NCBI RefSeq assembly: GCF_024508665.1
Contig: NZ_JANINP010000004.1
Location: 248,001 to 312,000 of the forward strand
Reading direction: 5' to 3'
Length of the DNA stretch: 64,000 bases
From: Sphingomonas sp.
GTDB taxonomy: Bacteria; Pseudomonadota; Alphaproteobacteria; Sphingomonadales; Sphingomonadaceae
The notes beneath the pieces are model-generated. The model had not been told where the DNA came from. It worked only from the letters and a program-made list of their open reading frames with translations, and did no database searches. Below are positions 1 to 8,032 of this stretch, piece by piece (within the stretch, counting starts at the first letter, position 1; every line of letters starts with the position of its first letter). The position numbers and the translations under genes are program-made.

Positions 1-216
1 GAGAAGTCTCGGCACCGGGTTATGATGCTTCCCATGCGGGTTTGAGGGGCGCGCCCTAGTCCAAAGTTCGAGCAAAGGCAAGTGGCGCGGACAGGTGCGG
101 TAGCCACCTCCGCGGAGCCGCTACTCAACGGCAACCTTTACGCAGCGTTAATCATGCCATGTCAACGCGTCCTGCGGCCAGCGTGCACGCTGTTCCGATA
201 AGGGTTGATAGCGATC

Positions 217-1782
217 ATGCAGCCGACATCCTCGCACCGCCAGGCGGCAACGCCCCTCCTGCTTCGAGGCATCTTCTGGTGCGTGTGGCTCACCCTCGCC
301 GCCTTCGCGGCTACCCATCACGTAATGTGGCGCGATGAAATCCGGGCACTGAGCTTTGCCGAACGCGGACACAGCCTTGCCGACATGATCGTCCAGATTC
401 GCGGTTTCGGCCATCCGGCGCTTTGGCACATCACTCTTCGTGGCGCGCTTTCGATCTATCCGCACCCTATCGTACTTCCCATTGTCGCTTTTGCGATCGG
501 CGCAGCGGCATCGGCCTTGCTCGCGTTCAAGGCGCCGTTTCGTCCACTCTTGCTGGCGTTGGCGCTTTTCGGGGCGTTTTCGACATATGAATATGTAGCG
601 GTCGCACGCAATTACGGGATCAGCATGCTCATCCTGTTCGCGGTGGCTTGGGCGTGGCCGCGCTATCGCGACCGGCCCGGGGCGATTGGGGCGCTGTTGT
701 TCCTGCTGTGCAACACGAACGTGCATTCGGTCGTCCTCGCCGGCGCCTTCCTGGTTTTCTGGTTCGTGGAGCTCGTCCAGCAACGGCCCGAAAACAATCG
801 CCTGTCGTGGCCGAGCTTCTTTGCGGCAGTGGCACTCGTCCTCATCGGCACGGCAATCTGCGCCTGGCAGGTCTACCCGCCGGTGGACACCGCCGCCATG
901 CTGCCCCCGGGGCGATCCGGCACCGCAGGATTCCTGATCTCGCTCGTAGAGAATGTCGGACCCTATTTCGACGAACTGATGCCCGCGGACATGCGCAGTC
1001 TGGTCCCGGTGGTCGTCCTGCTGCCGATTCTGCTGATCCTCAGCATCGCAAGCTTGCGGTCGTCGCCCGGCGCGATGATCGCGTCGGCGGCGGCCTTGGT
1101 CGGGCTAGAGCTCGTCTTCCAGACGATCTATCCGGGCTATTACCGGCACCAGTCGCTGTTCATTGCATTCCTGCTAGCGATGGTCTGGATCGCGGAAGAC
1201 AAGCGGCCGACGGAGACGCCGGACAGACCGACGATAGGCGGGATAGCGTTCATGGCGATGCTGGCACTCCAGGTGTACAATAGCGTTCTCATATTCAGCG
1301 GAATTGCCAGCGGCATTCCCGAAAGCCGCAGCCGTGACCTGGCAGCCCTGCTGGCGCGTCCTGGCCTTCGCAGCGCAATCGTCATGGGCGATCCGGACAC
1401 CATGGTCGAAGCCCTCCCATATTATGTCAGCAACCCTATCTATTTCGTCCGCGAACATCGTTTTGGTAACACGATAATATTTTCGCACAGCGCGATATCG
1501 ACCATGTCGATCAAGACGATCCTATCGACCGCGCAGGATCTGCACGCACGGACCCATCGGCCGATCGTTATCGTACTCGCGGAACGTCTAGGCCCCAATA
1601 TCATCGCGGGTGAGCGCGATCGCGGATATTACGGGCCGCTACGGATCGATCCGAAGGAAGTTCGAGAGTTCCTCGCCGCGACGGTGCGGATCGCGCGTTT
1701 TGCGCCGGCGGTCACGGACGAAAGCTACGACGTCTACGTTCTCGATGACGCGAAGCGGAAAGGCGCTGGAGGCCTGCCTTAG
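217..1782 (+). CDS. Polytopic membrane protein, GT-C glycosyltransferase-like
   Basis: A 521-residue protein with about ten hydrophobic segments. The loop after the first membrane segment holds a W-R-D-E motif (near residues 38-41), placed as the acidic motif of GT-C enzymes such as ArnT/PMT that use polyprenyl-linked sugars. A G-H-P-x-L-W motif follows, as in several uncharacterised GT-C-like families. The C-terminal 150 residues look soluble and could be periplasmic. I chose ATG 217 because AGGG at 201-204 is usable for it, while the TTG at 205 abuts that motif. Glycosyl transfer is inferred from topology and the acidic motif only. It could simply be called a conserved membrane protein. The upstream 216 bp show no gene. 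Confidence 0.6.
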   Translation: MQPTSSHRQAATPLLLRGIFWCVWLTLAAFAATHHVMWRDEIRALSFAERGHSLADMIVQIRGFGHPALWHITLRGALSIYPHPIVLPIVAFAIGAAASALLAFKAPFRPLLLALALFGAFSTYEYVAVARNYGISMLILFAVAWAWPRYRDRPGAIGALLFLLCNTNVHSVVLAGAFLVFWFVELVQQRPENNRLSWPSFFAAVALVLIGTAICAWQVYPPVDTAAMLPPGRSGTAGFLISLVENVGPYFDELMPADMRSLVPVVVLLPILLILSIASLRSSPGAMIASAAALVGLELVFQTIYPGYYRHQSLFIAFLLAMVWIAEDKRPTETPDRPTIGGIAFMAMLALQVYNSVLIFSGIASGIPESRSRDLAALLARPGLRSAIVMGDPDTMVEALPYYVSNPIYFVREHRFGNTIIFSHSAISTMSIKTILSTAQDLHARTHRPIVIVLAERLGPNIIAGERDRGYYGPLRIDPKEVREFLAATVRIARFAPAVTDESYDVYVLDDAKRKGAGGLP

Positions 1783-1991
1783 GAAGGATACGGCGCCAGA
1801 TGTTTCTGAATACAGCAGCGCGATCGGCGCCTGGATTTCATGGAACGGGCGCCAACGCCCGCGCGATCGCAACCAATTGGTAATCACGAAGCCGTAATTG
1901 CGGCTACCACACCCGAGAGCCCGCATATGTTCGTTTCAAAGCCGCAAGCCGGAACCGCATATGCCTGCGCGACTGTCGACGCTGCCAGCCG

Positions 1992-2840
1992 ATGCCCACG
2001 ATAATGGCGTTGCTCGCGACTTTGTGGGCCGAAGCGCGCCCAATGGTGATCGTCACCGCCTTCAGCCTTTCGGTGATGACGGTACTCGAACTTGTATTTC
2101 CGCGCGAAAGGCAGTCGCTGAGCCGGAGATGGGTTGGGCTGGCGATCTGGGCGTTCTACGTCCCGTTCAATCTGATCGTCTTCAAATCTCTACATAATCT
2201 TTGGGTCTCGATCGGGATCACGCCACTCGTAACGATACCCCTGTCCTTCAGTTGGGCTGGCATCCTATCGATAGTCTTGGCGCCTATCGCCGGCGCATTG
2301 GTCTATGACTTCTTCTTTTATTGGTTCCATCGCGCCCAGCACGCGCTCGCCTGGCGGTTTCACGCGGTGCATCACTCGATCAGGGAACTGAACGCGGTCA
2401 ATTCCTTTCACCATGTCAGCGAGCCGATCTTCCAGGCTATATTCCTGGTGTTGCCGGCGAGCCTGATCATGGCGGACACCGGCCCCACCATTCCGGCGAT
2501 GCTGATCATCCTTCAGCTTCACGCGTCCTTCATTCACTCGCCGACCCGGATCACCCTGGGACCGTTGCGCGTGTTTTTCTGCGACAATCGATTCCACCGA
2601 ATCCATCATTCGCTCGAAGAAAAGCATTTCGACAAGAACTTCGGGGCATTCACGACACTCTGGGATCGCCTGTTCGGGACAGCGTGGCTCCCCGCGCAAA
2701 ATGAGTGGCCGGAGACTGGCCTGGCCGAGGTCGACCAACCGCGCAGCTTGCGAGACTGGATCGATTTGCCGGTCAGGTTCCGGCACGAGCGACGAGACGA
2801 AACGATCGAGCCAAGATCGGGTAACCGTTCGCCGGCCTGA
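1992..2840 (+). CDS. Sterol desaturase / fatty acid hydroxylase family protein
   Basis: A 282-residue membrane di-iron oxygenase. The histidine clusters of the family are all visible: H-R-A-Q-H (113-117), H-A-V-H-H (124-128), a single H near 177, F-H-R-I-H-H (201-206) and K-H-F-D-K-N-F-G (211-218). Hydrophobic segments lie before the first cluster and between the second and third, as expected for an integral enzyme whose active site faces the cytoplasm. Members hydroxylate or desaturate lipids, including carotenoids and fatty acids. The substrate cannot be read from the sequence. ATG 1992 is the first plausible start, and ATG 2004 is an alternative. The 209 bp after the preceding gene hold nothing recognisable. 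Confidence 0.85.
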   Translation: MPTIMALLATLWAEARPMVIVTAFSLSVMTVLELVFPRERQSLSRRWVGLAIWAFYVPFNLIVFKSLHNLWVSIGITPLVTIPLSFSWAGILSIVLAPIAGALVYDFFFYWFHRAQHALAWRFHAVHHSIRELNAVNSFHHVSEPIFQAIFLVLPASLIMADTGPTIPAMLIILQLHASFIHSPTRITLGPLRVFFCDNRFHRIHHSLEEKHFDKNFGAFTTLWDRLFGTAWLPAQNEWPETGLAEVDQPRSLRDWIDLPVRFRHERRDETIEPRSGNRSPA

Positions 2841-2927
2841 GGGCATCGGTTGGCCAGCATGCAAAGGCTTTGTGATGGCCGAACCTCGGCGTCACCCATA
2901 ATATTCACTCTATGTTCTCTTTTTCGC

Positions 2928-2956
2928 TTGACGATAGGAACATCAACAGAACATAC
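2928..2956 (+). promoter_or_regulatory. Promoter with LexA (SOS) box in the spacer
   Basis: TTGACG at 2928-2933 matches a -35 element (consensus TTGACA). A weak -10 candidate lies near 2951-2956 at a 17 bp spacing. Between them, at 2938-2952, is GAAC-ATCAACA-GAAC, the reverse complement of GTTC-N7-GTTC, which is the LexA operator form of Alphaproteobacteria. An operator in the spacer would block RNA polymerase until LexA is cleaved. The next gene on this strand is the small membrane protein at 3043. By base composition about one such box is expected by chance in 64 kb, so its position inside a promoter is the main argument. Confidence 0.6.
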
Positions 2957-3042
2957 AGCGATCATCCACAGGACGCGGAACATCTGAATCGACCGAGGGT
3001 TGGTTCAACACGGATCGCGGTCCGCCCAAAGGGGAAGTCGCA

Positions 3043-3270
3043 ATGTTCACGCTCGTTGCCGTCCTGATGTTCGCCGGTGCACTACTCGCGGCAGGCGCGA
3101 CCATTTATTCGACCGTCGTCCCGGCATTGCCGAGCATTCAGGCCGCGCTTGCCGGCAAGAATCGTGCATCGATTGTTCCGCCGCTACCGCCGCGTCACGC
3201 CGCGGCGACGATCAGGGTAACGGTGCGGCCGGTTTCGGCCCAGCCGACATATTGGCGCGCTGCCGCCTGA
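3043..3270 (+). CDS. Small single-span membrane protein, probably SOS-controlled
   Basis: A 75-residue protein that I cannot assign to a family. Residues 3-30 form one hydrophobic segment, followed by a short basic and proline-rich tail (V-P-P-L-P-P-R-H near 45-52) ending in aromatic and alanine residues. A GGGGAAG ribosome site at 3032-3038 is well placed before ATG 3043, which argues that the gene is real. The promoter contains a LexA box. Its last 59 bp overlap the 3' end of pssA on the other strand. Small single-span proteins under LexA control are often cell-division inhibitors (SidA, YneA), so that role is a testable inference, not a finding. Confidence 0.6.
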   Translation: MFTLVAVLMFAGALLAAGATIYSTVVPALPSIQAALAGKNRASIVPPLPPRHAAATIRVTVRPVSAQPTYWRAAA

Positions 3271-4018
3271 TCCGCGCGTAATTGCGCGCGCTGAACGGGA
3301 TCAGCGCGAGATAGACCAGGCAAATTCCAGCCAATGTCGGCCATGGCGCGGAAACCAATGCCGCCCCGATCGCGACGATTACTGCCAACGCCTCAAAGCG
3401 GATGTTACGCCTCAACCTGAGCGACGACCAGCCGTACGTCGCGATGCTCGAGATCATCAGGAACGCAATAAAGGCCATCCATGGCGCCACCAGCCAGGGC
3501 GAGCGCAGCCAGGGCTCTCCAGTGATAAACCATAGATAGAGCGGCAGCATCGCACCGATCGCCCCAGCGGGCGCTGGAATACCGGTCAAATAGCCGGCAG
3601 CCTTACGCGGCTGTTCAGTGGCATCGATCTGGGCATTGAACCGCGCCAGCCGCAACGCGCAAAACACCGCGAACAGCAAGGCGCATATCCAGCCGAAGCG
3701 TGGCGCGTCGGTGAGCGACCAGAGATAAAGGATCAGCGCCGGCGCTACCCCGAACGAGATGGCATCACTGAGCGAATCGAGTTCGGCGCCGAACCGGCTC
3801 GTCCCGCGCAGCATCCGCGCGACCTGTCCGTCGACGCCGTCAAGCGCGCTCGCGGCGAGGATCATCACCACCGCCATCTGCCAGTCGCCGGCGATGGCGA
3901 AGCGCACGCCCGTCAGCCCCGAGCTCAGCGCCAAGGCAGTCAGCGCGTTGGGCGCGATCGTGCGCAGCGGCAGGCCAGTGGTCGGCCGTCGCAGGCGTCG
4001 CGGACGCGGCGGTCTCAC
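3212..4018 (-). CDS. pssA: CDP-diacylglycerol--serine O-phosphatidyltransferase
   Basis: A 268-residue inner-membrane enzyme that joins CDP-diacylglycerol and serine to make phosphatidylserine, the precursor of phosphatidylethanolamine. The CDP-alcohol phosphotransferase signature D-G-x2-A-R-x8-G-x3-D-x3-D is complete (D-G-Q-V-A-R ... G-A-E-L-D-S-L-S-D). Several membrane segments follow. The start overlaps the psd stop by 4 nt, so the two genes are probably translated from one message in pathway order reversed (psd first, then pssA). The 3' end overlaps a convergent small gene. Confidence 0.95.
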   Translation of the reverse strand: MRPPRPRRLRRPTTGLPLRTIAPNALTALALSSGLTGVRFAIAGDWQMAVVMILAASALDGVDGQVARMLRGTSRFGAELDSLSDAISFGVAPALILYLWSLTDAPRFGWICALLFAVFCALRLARFNAQIDATEQPRKAAGYLTGIPAPAGAIGAMLPLYLWFITGEPWLRSPWLVAPWMAFIAFLMISSIATYGWSSLRLRRNIRFEALAVIVAIGAALVSAPWPTLAGICLVYLALIPFSARNYARIRRQRANMSAGPKPAAPLP

Positions 4019-4734
4019 TGGGTGACGCCGCTCATCGTCTCGCCGCCAATCCGGCCGATGATCGTCTCGCCCGCGATGGTGCGCTGGCCAAGGATGACCT
4101 GGCAGGCGGTATCGGCTGGCAGGAATACGTCCACCCTGCTGCCGAAGCGGATCAGTCCGATGCGCTGGCCGGGCGCGACCATGTCGCCTTCCTTGACGAA
4201 GGCGACGATTCGACGGGCCACGAGGCCCGCGATCTGGGTGAACCCGATCAACCGGCCATCCTTGCCCTCGACGACGAGGTGCTGACGCTCATTCTCTTCA
4301 CTCGCCTTGTCGAGGTCGGCATTGAGGAACTTGCCCGAAATATAGACGACGCGGCGGATGATTCCCTGGATCGGCGTGCGGTTCACATGGACGTCGAACA
4401 CGCTCATGAAGATCGAGACGCGGATCAGCGGCGCCGTACCCAATATGTCGAGTTCGGCGGGCGGCACCACCGGCTGGATCATCGTCACCAGCCCGTCGGC
4501 AGGCGCGATCACCAGGCTGTCGTCGCGCGGCGTCACGCGGATGGGATCGCGGAAGAAAGCGGCCACGCCCAGCGTCAGGAACGCCAGCGGCCAGAACAGG
4601 ACTTTCCAGATGAGCAGCGACAGCAATGTCGCGACGGCCGCGATAATGACATAGCGCCGCCCTTCCGGGTGCATTGCCGGAAAGCGCCACTTGACGGTGG
4701 TCGTGCCGATTTCCGGCGGATCGAGTGAAGGCAT
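4015..4734 (-). CDS. psd: Phosphatidylserine decarboxylase proenzyme
   Basis: A 239-residue short-form decarboxylase that turns phosphatidylserine into phosphatidylethanolamine. The enzyme cleaves itself at a Gly-Ser pair to form the pyruvoyl cofactor. Here the pair is in R-F-G-S-R-V-D near residues 198-199, where the family has LGS or [12 protein letters not shown] near 113-121 is also characteristic. Two hydrophobic segments near the N-terminus anchor it in the membrane. A longer frame opens at 4770, but ATG 4734 gives the usual N-terminus. It is divergent from icd. Confidence 0.95.
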   Translation of the reverse strand: MPSLDPPEIGTTTVKWRFPAMHPEGRRYVIIAAVATLLSLLIWKVLFWPLAFLTLGVAAFFRDPIRVTPRDDSLVIAPADGLVTMIQPVVPPAELDILGTAPLIRVSIFMSVFDVHVNRTPIQGIIRRVVYISGKFLNADLDKASEENERQHLVVEGKDGRLIGFTQIAGLVARRIVAFVKEGDMVAPGQRIGLIRFGSRVDVFLPADTACQVILGQRTIAGETIIGRIGGETMSGVTQ

Positions 4735-4880
4735 GGGGCGTCGTCTAACCGTGTTGCCTGTGCGGTACAATGCGCGCCAAGCGAGTCAGGCTCCCGAGGC
4801 GGTACGCGGGGACGGTGCTTGACCCCCCTCCCCGCTTCACCCTAGAGGCCCGACCGAAAACCCCCATCAGGAAAGCGGAT

Positions 4881-6101
4881 ATGGCGAAGATCAAGGTGAA
4901 GACGCCCGTCGTGGAGATCGACGGCGACGAAATGACGCGGATCATCTGGGAATGGATCCGTGAGCGCCTGATCAAGCCGTATCTCGACATCGACCTCGAT
5001 TATTACGACCTCGGCATCGAACATCGCGACGCGACCGACGACAAGGTCACCGTCGACAGCGCCAAGGCGATCCAGAAATACGGCGTCGGCGTGAAGTGCG
5101 CCACGATCACCCCGGACGAGGCGCGCGTCGAGGAATTCGGCCTCAAGAAGATGTGGAAGTCGCCCAACGGCACGATCCGCAACATCCTGGGCGGCGTCGT
5201 TTTCCGTGAGCCGATCGTGATCTCCAACGTGCCGCGCCTGATCCCCGGCTGGACCAAACCGATCGTGGTCGGCCGTCACGCGTTCGGCGACCAGTATCGC
5301 GCGACCGATTTCCGCGTCCCCGGCCCGGGCAAGCTGACCATGACCTGGGTCGGCGACAATGGCGACAGGATCGAGGAGGAAGTGTTCCAATTCCCCTCGT
5401 CGGGCGTCGCGATGGGCATGTACAATCTCGACGATTCGATCCGCGATTTCGCCCGCGCCTCGATGCATTACGGCCTCAATCTCAAGTGGCCGGTGTACCT
5501 GTCGACCAAGAACACCATCCTCAAGGCCTATGACGGCCGCTTCAAGGATCTGTTCCAGGAAGTGTTCGAGGCCGAGTTCGCCGACAAGTTCAAGGAAGCG
5601 GGCATCGTCTACGAGCACCGCCTGATCGACGACATGGTCGCCTCGGCGCTCAAGTGGAGCGGCGAGTTCGTCTGGGCCTGCAAGAATTACGACGGCGACG
5701 TCCAGTCGGACCAGGTCGCGCAGGGCTTCGGTTCGCTGGGTCTCATGACCTCGGTCCTGCTCTCGCCCGACGGCAAGACCGTCGAGGCCGAAGCCGCGCA
5801 CGGCACCGTCACGCGCCACTATCGCCAGCACCAGCAGGGCAAGGCGACCTCGACCAACCCGATCGCGTCGATCTTCGCCTGGACCGGCGGCCTCAAATAT
5901 CGCGGCAAGTTCGACGGTACGCCCGACGTGACGCGCTTCGCCGAGGAACTCGAAAAGGTCTGCATCGAGACCGTCGAGAGCGGCAAGATGACCAAGGATT
6001 TGGCGCTGCTGATCGGACCCGATCAGGCGTGGATGACCACCGAGCAGTTCTTCGAAGCGGTGCGCGAGAATCTCGAGAAGCGCATGGCCGCCTGGGCGTA
6101 A
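4881..6101 (+). CDS. icd: NADP-dependent isocitrate dehydrogenase
   Basis: A 406-residue cytosolic TCA-cycle enzyme that oxidises isocitrate to 2-oxoglutarate with NADP. The N-terminus [20 protein letters not shown] and the K-S-P-N-G-T-I-R-N substrate-binding loop identify the homodimeric eukaryotic-like type found in Alphaproteobacteria. The frame is open from 4770, but ATG 4881 has AGGAAAG at 4869-4875 and gives the standard start. The added 37 residues of the longer form look non-coding. Confidence 0.97.
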   Translation: MAKIKVKTPVVEIDGDEMTRIIWEWIRERLIKPYLDIDLDYYDLGIEHRDATDDKVTVDSAKAIQKYGVGVKCATITPDEARVEEFGLKKMWKSPNGTIRNILGGVVFREPIVISNVPRLIPGWTKPIVVGRHAFGDQYRATDFRVPGPGKLTMTWVGDNGDRIEEEVFQFPSSGVAMGMYNLDDSIRDFARASMHYGLNLKWPVYLSTKNTILKAYDGRFKDLFQEVFEAEFADKFKEAGIVYEHRLIDDMVASALKWSGEFVWACKNYDGDVQSDQVAQGFGSLGLMTSVLLSPDGKTVEAEAAHGTVTRHYRQHQQGKATSTNPIASIFAWTGGLKYRGKFDGTPDVTRFAEELEKVCIETVESGKMTKDLALLIGPDQAWMTTEQFFEAVRENLEKRMAAWA

Positions 6102-6105
6102 GCGC

Positions 6106-6795
6106 CTAGATTCCTAGCCATTCCAAGCCGCCGGGCAGGTGCTCGGCGGCATAATCGACCTGCAATACCCTCCGACGGCCTGGTTCGCGCGCGGCGTCGG
6201 AGGCGTGCAGGATCGGCGTTGCATAGGCCCAGATGTCGCTGGCCTCTGCCAGGCAGCGGTGCATGCCCAGACGCTCCACCATAGCGGGGATTTCGGCTTC
6301 CCTGACCCGTCCAAGAATGTGGGATCCCGGCGCGATCAGCAGCGGCGCATTGCTCTCCGGCACCCGATCGAGATGGATACGGATCGTCATCATCCGCTCG
6401 AGCAGATCGATCGGCGGCGCGACGTGGAGCAATCCCGCCTTGGTCGTCCACGGCCCGAAGCCCGACACCTCGACCCGATTCCGGACGACGATCGTACGAT
6501 CCTGGTGCCAGCCGAGCGCTCAATTGGTGGCGGTCGACTTGTCGAACAGGATCATCCGCACCGGTCGCGTCCTAGCGCCGAGGTGCCGCGCCACCAGCGC
6601 GCCGATAGCTCCTCGAGAGTCGAGCAGATCGGTCAGCGCCGGAATATCGGTCAGGCGGATGCCGGCATGATCGGCAGGCTGGCTCTCGACCGCCTGCATG
6701 ATTGCGAAAAGATGCCGGCTCGCCGCGCCCTCCCAAAGCTCTGCGCCATCCCGGTCTAAGGTCAGCGAGCGCCCCTTCATGGGTGGGACAATCAC
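6106..6795 (-). pseudogene. Phytanoyl-CoA dioxygenase family gene with one in-frame stop
   Basis: The frame from GTG 6795 is open to 6106 except for TGA at 6522-6520 (codon 92). Residues on both sides belong to one Fe(II)/2-oxoglutarate dioxygenase: S-T-A-T-N before the stop and A-L-G-W-H-Q-D-R-T after it. In relatives, as I remember them, this stretch reads N-W-A-L-x-W-H-Q-D, so the stop stands at a tryptophan and TGG to TGA is the simplest change. The metal ligands H-x-D (codons 97-99) and a distal His (codon 197) lie after the stop, so the truncated product would be inactive. No frameshift is needed. The start overlaps the upstream FAD monooxygenase by 4 nt (GTGA). A sequencing error is the main alternative. 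Confidence 0.8.
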
Positions 6796-7994
6796 GCTTT
6801 GGCTTCGGGCGACCGAACATGTTCCGGTCGGAAACCCATGCCGATGATTTGTGCGGGAATGCGGCGCAGCAGCGGAATGCGGTCGAGCAATTTCGCCGCG
6901 AGCGGGGGGCCGTCGAGCGGTTCGCTGTTCGACAGCAACGGCGCGATGATCGTGTCCTGCACCATCTTCTGCATCCCCTGGGTTAGCTTGACCGCGCGGA
7001 TACGACGGTCGTGGACCTCGTGCAGCAAGGGGTCGGGGTCATCGCCCGCCGCCATCGGCGCGGCAAGAATATTGGCGGCCGCGACCGCATCCTGCACCGC
7101 CAGATTGATTCCGACGCCGCCGATCGGCGACATTGCGTGCGCGGCATCGCCGATCACGAGCAGGCCCGGCCGGTCCCACTTCTCCAAACGATCAACCGTC
7201 ACGGTGAGCAGCTTGACGTCGTCCCAACTGGTCACGCCCTGATCGACCGTCGCGTTTTCCGGTCCGATCGCGCGCACCCGATCGCGGAAGGCATCGAGTC
7301 CCTCGGCCCGGATCTTCTCGGCGCCGCCCTTGGGAAAGACGAAGGCGCATTGATAATAATCGCCGCGATCGATCAGCACGAACAGGATGCCGGTATCGAA
7401 CACCCCCATCGTGTCGTTCTCGGGCCGCGCGATCTTGGGGATGCGAAACCAGAATACGTCCATCGGCGCGCCGATCTGGGTGGCGGGCAAGCCGTCGCGG
7501 TGCCGTGAATCGCGCCCGTCGGCGGCGATGGTCAGCCGCGCACGGATCTCCTGGCCGTCGGCCGTCCTGACCCCGATCACGCGTCCGCCCTCCTCGATCA
7601 ACTCGGCACCTTCGCAACTCTGACGCAAGTCGAACGCCGGATATCGTCGTGCGGCATCGGCGACGAAATCGAGAAAGTCCCATTGCGGCATCAAGGCGAT
7701 GTAGGGCGCCGGAACATGAAGATGCGTCAGATCGACGATCTGCATGTCGCGTCCGGCGATCCGCGCACCCAGGCGCTCGACCTTCTGATGCGGGCGCTGG
7801 AGCAACTCGTCGAGCAGCCCCAGCTCACTGAAGATGCGCAAGGTCGATGGATGGACGGTGTCGCCGCGAAAATCGCGCAGGAAATCCTTGTGCTTCTCCA
7901 GCACGATCGTCTTCAGGCCCGCGCGCGCGAACAGCAATCCCGCGACCATCCCGGCCGGTCCGCCGCCGATAATGCAGACATCGACATCAGTCAT
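6792..7994 (-). CDS. FAD-dependent monooxygenase (UbiH/PHBH type)
   Basis: A 400-residue flavoprotein hydroxylase. G-G-G-P-A-G-M-V-A-G (residues 10-19) is the FAD dinucleotide-binding motif, with the acidic end of the second strand at V-L-E-K-H. A central D-G motif (A-D-G-R-D-S-R) and the second FAD motif G-D-A-A-H-A-M-S-P-I-G-G-V-G-I-N near residues 275-290 complete the class A monooxygenase pattern. Members hydroxylate aromatic or quinone substrates with NAD(P)H and O2. The substrate is unknown. It is followed by the broken dioxygenase gene with a 4 nt overlap and is divergent from the antiporter gene 38 bp away. Confidence 0.85.
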   Translation of the reverse strand: MTDVDVCIIGGGPAGMVAGLLFARAGLKTIVLEKHKDFLRDFRGDTVHPSTLRIFSELGLLDELLQRPHQKVERLGARIAGRDMQIVDLTHLHVPAPYIALMPQWDFLDFVADAARRYPAFDLRQSCEGAELIEEGGRVIGVRTADGQEIRARLTIAADGRDSRHRDGLPATQIGAPMDVFWFRIPKIARPENDTMGVFDTGILFVLIDRGDYYQCAFVFPKGGAEKIRAEGLDAFRDRVRAIGPENATVDQGVTSWDDVKLLTVTVDRLEKWDRPGLLVIGDAAHAMSPIGGVGINLAVQDAVAAANILAAPMAAGDDPDPLLHEVHDRRIRAVKLTQGMQKMVQDTIIAPLLSNSEPLDGPPLAAKLLDRIPLLRRIPAQIIGMGFRPEHVRSPEAKA

Positions 7995-8032
7995 GACCTG
8001 ACAAACTCCCTTCGGCCTGCTTTGATGCCGTC

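Noticed and set aside
2962..2970. TCATCCACA as a DnaA box or origin element
   Set aside because: One mismatch to TTATCCACA and no cluster of further boxes or AT-rich unwinding region, so no origin is claimed.
6520..6522. TGA as selenocysteine or programmed read-through
   Set aside because: The expected residue is Trp, the family has no Sec members that I know, and no SECIS-like hairpin follows. Mutation or error is simpler.
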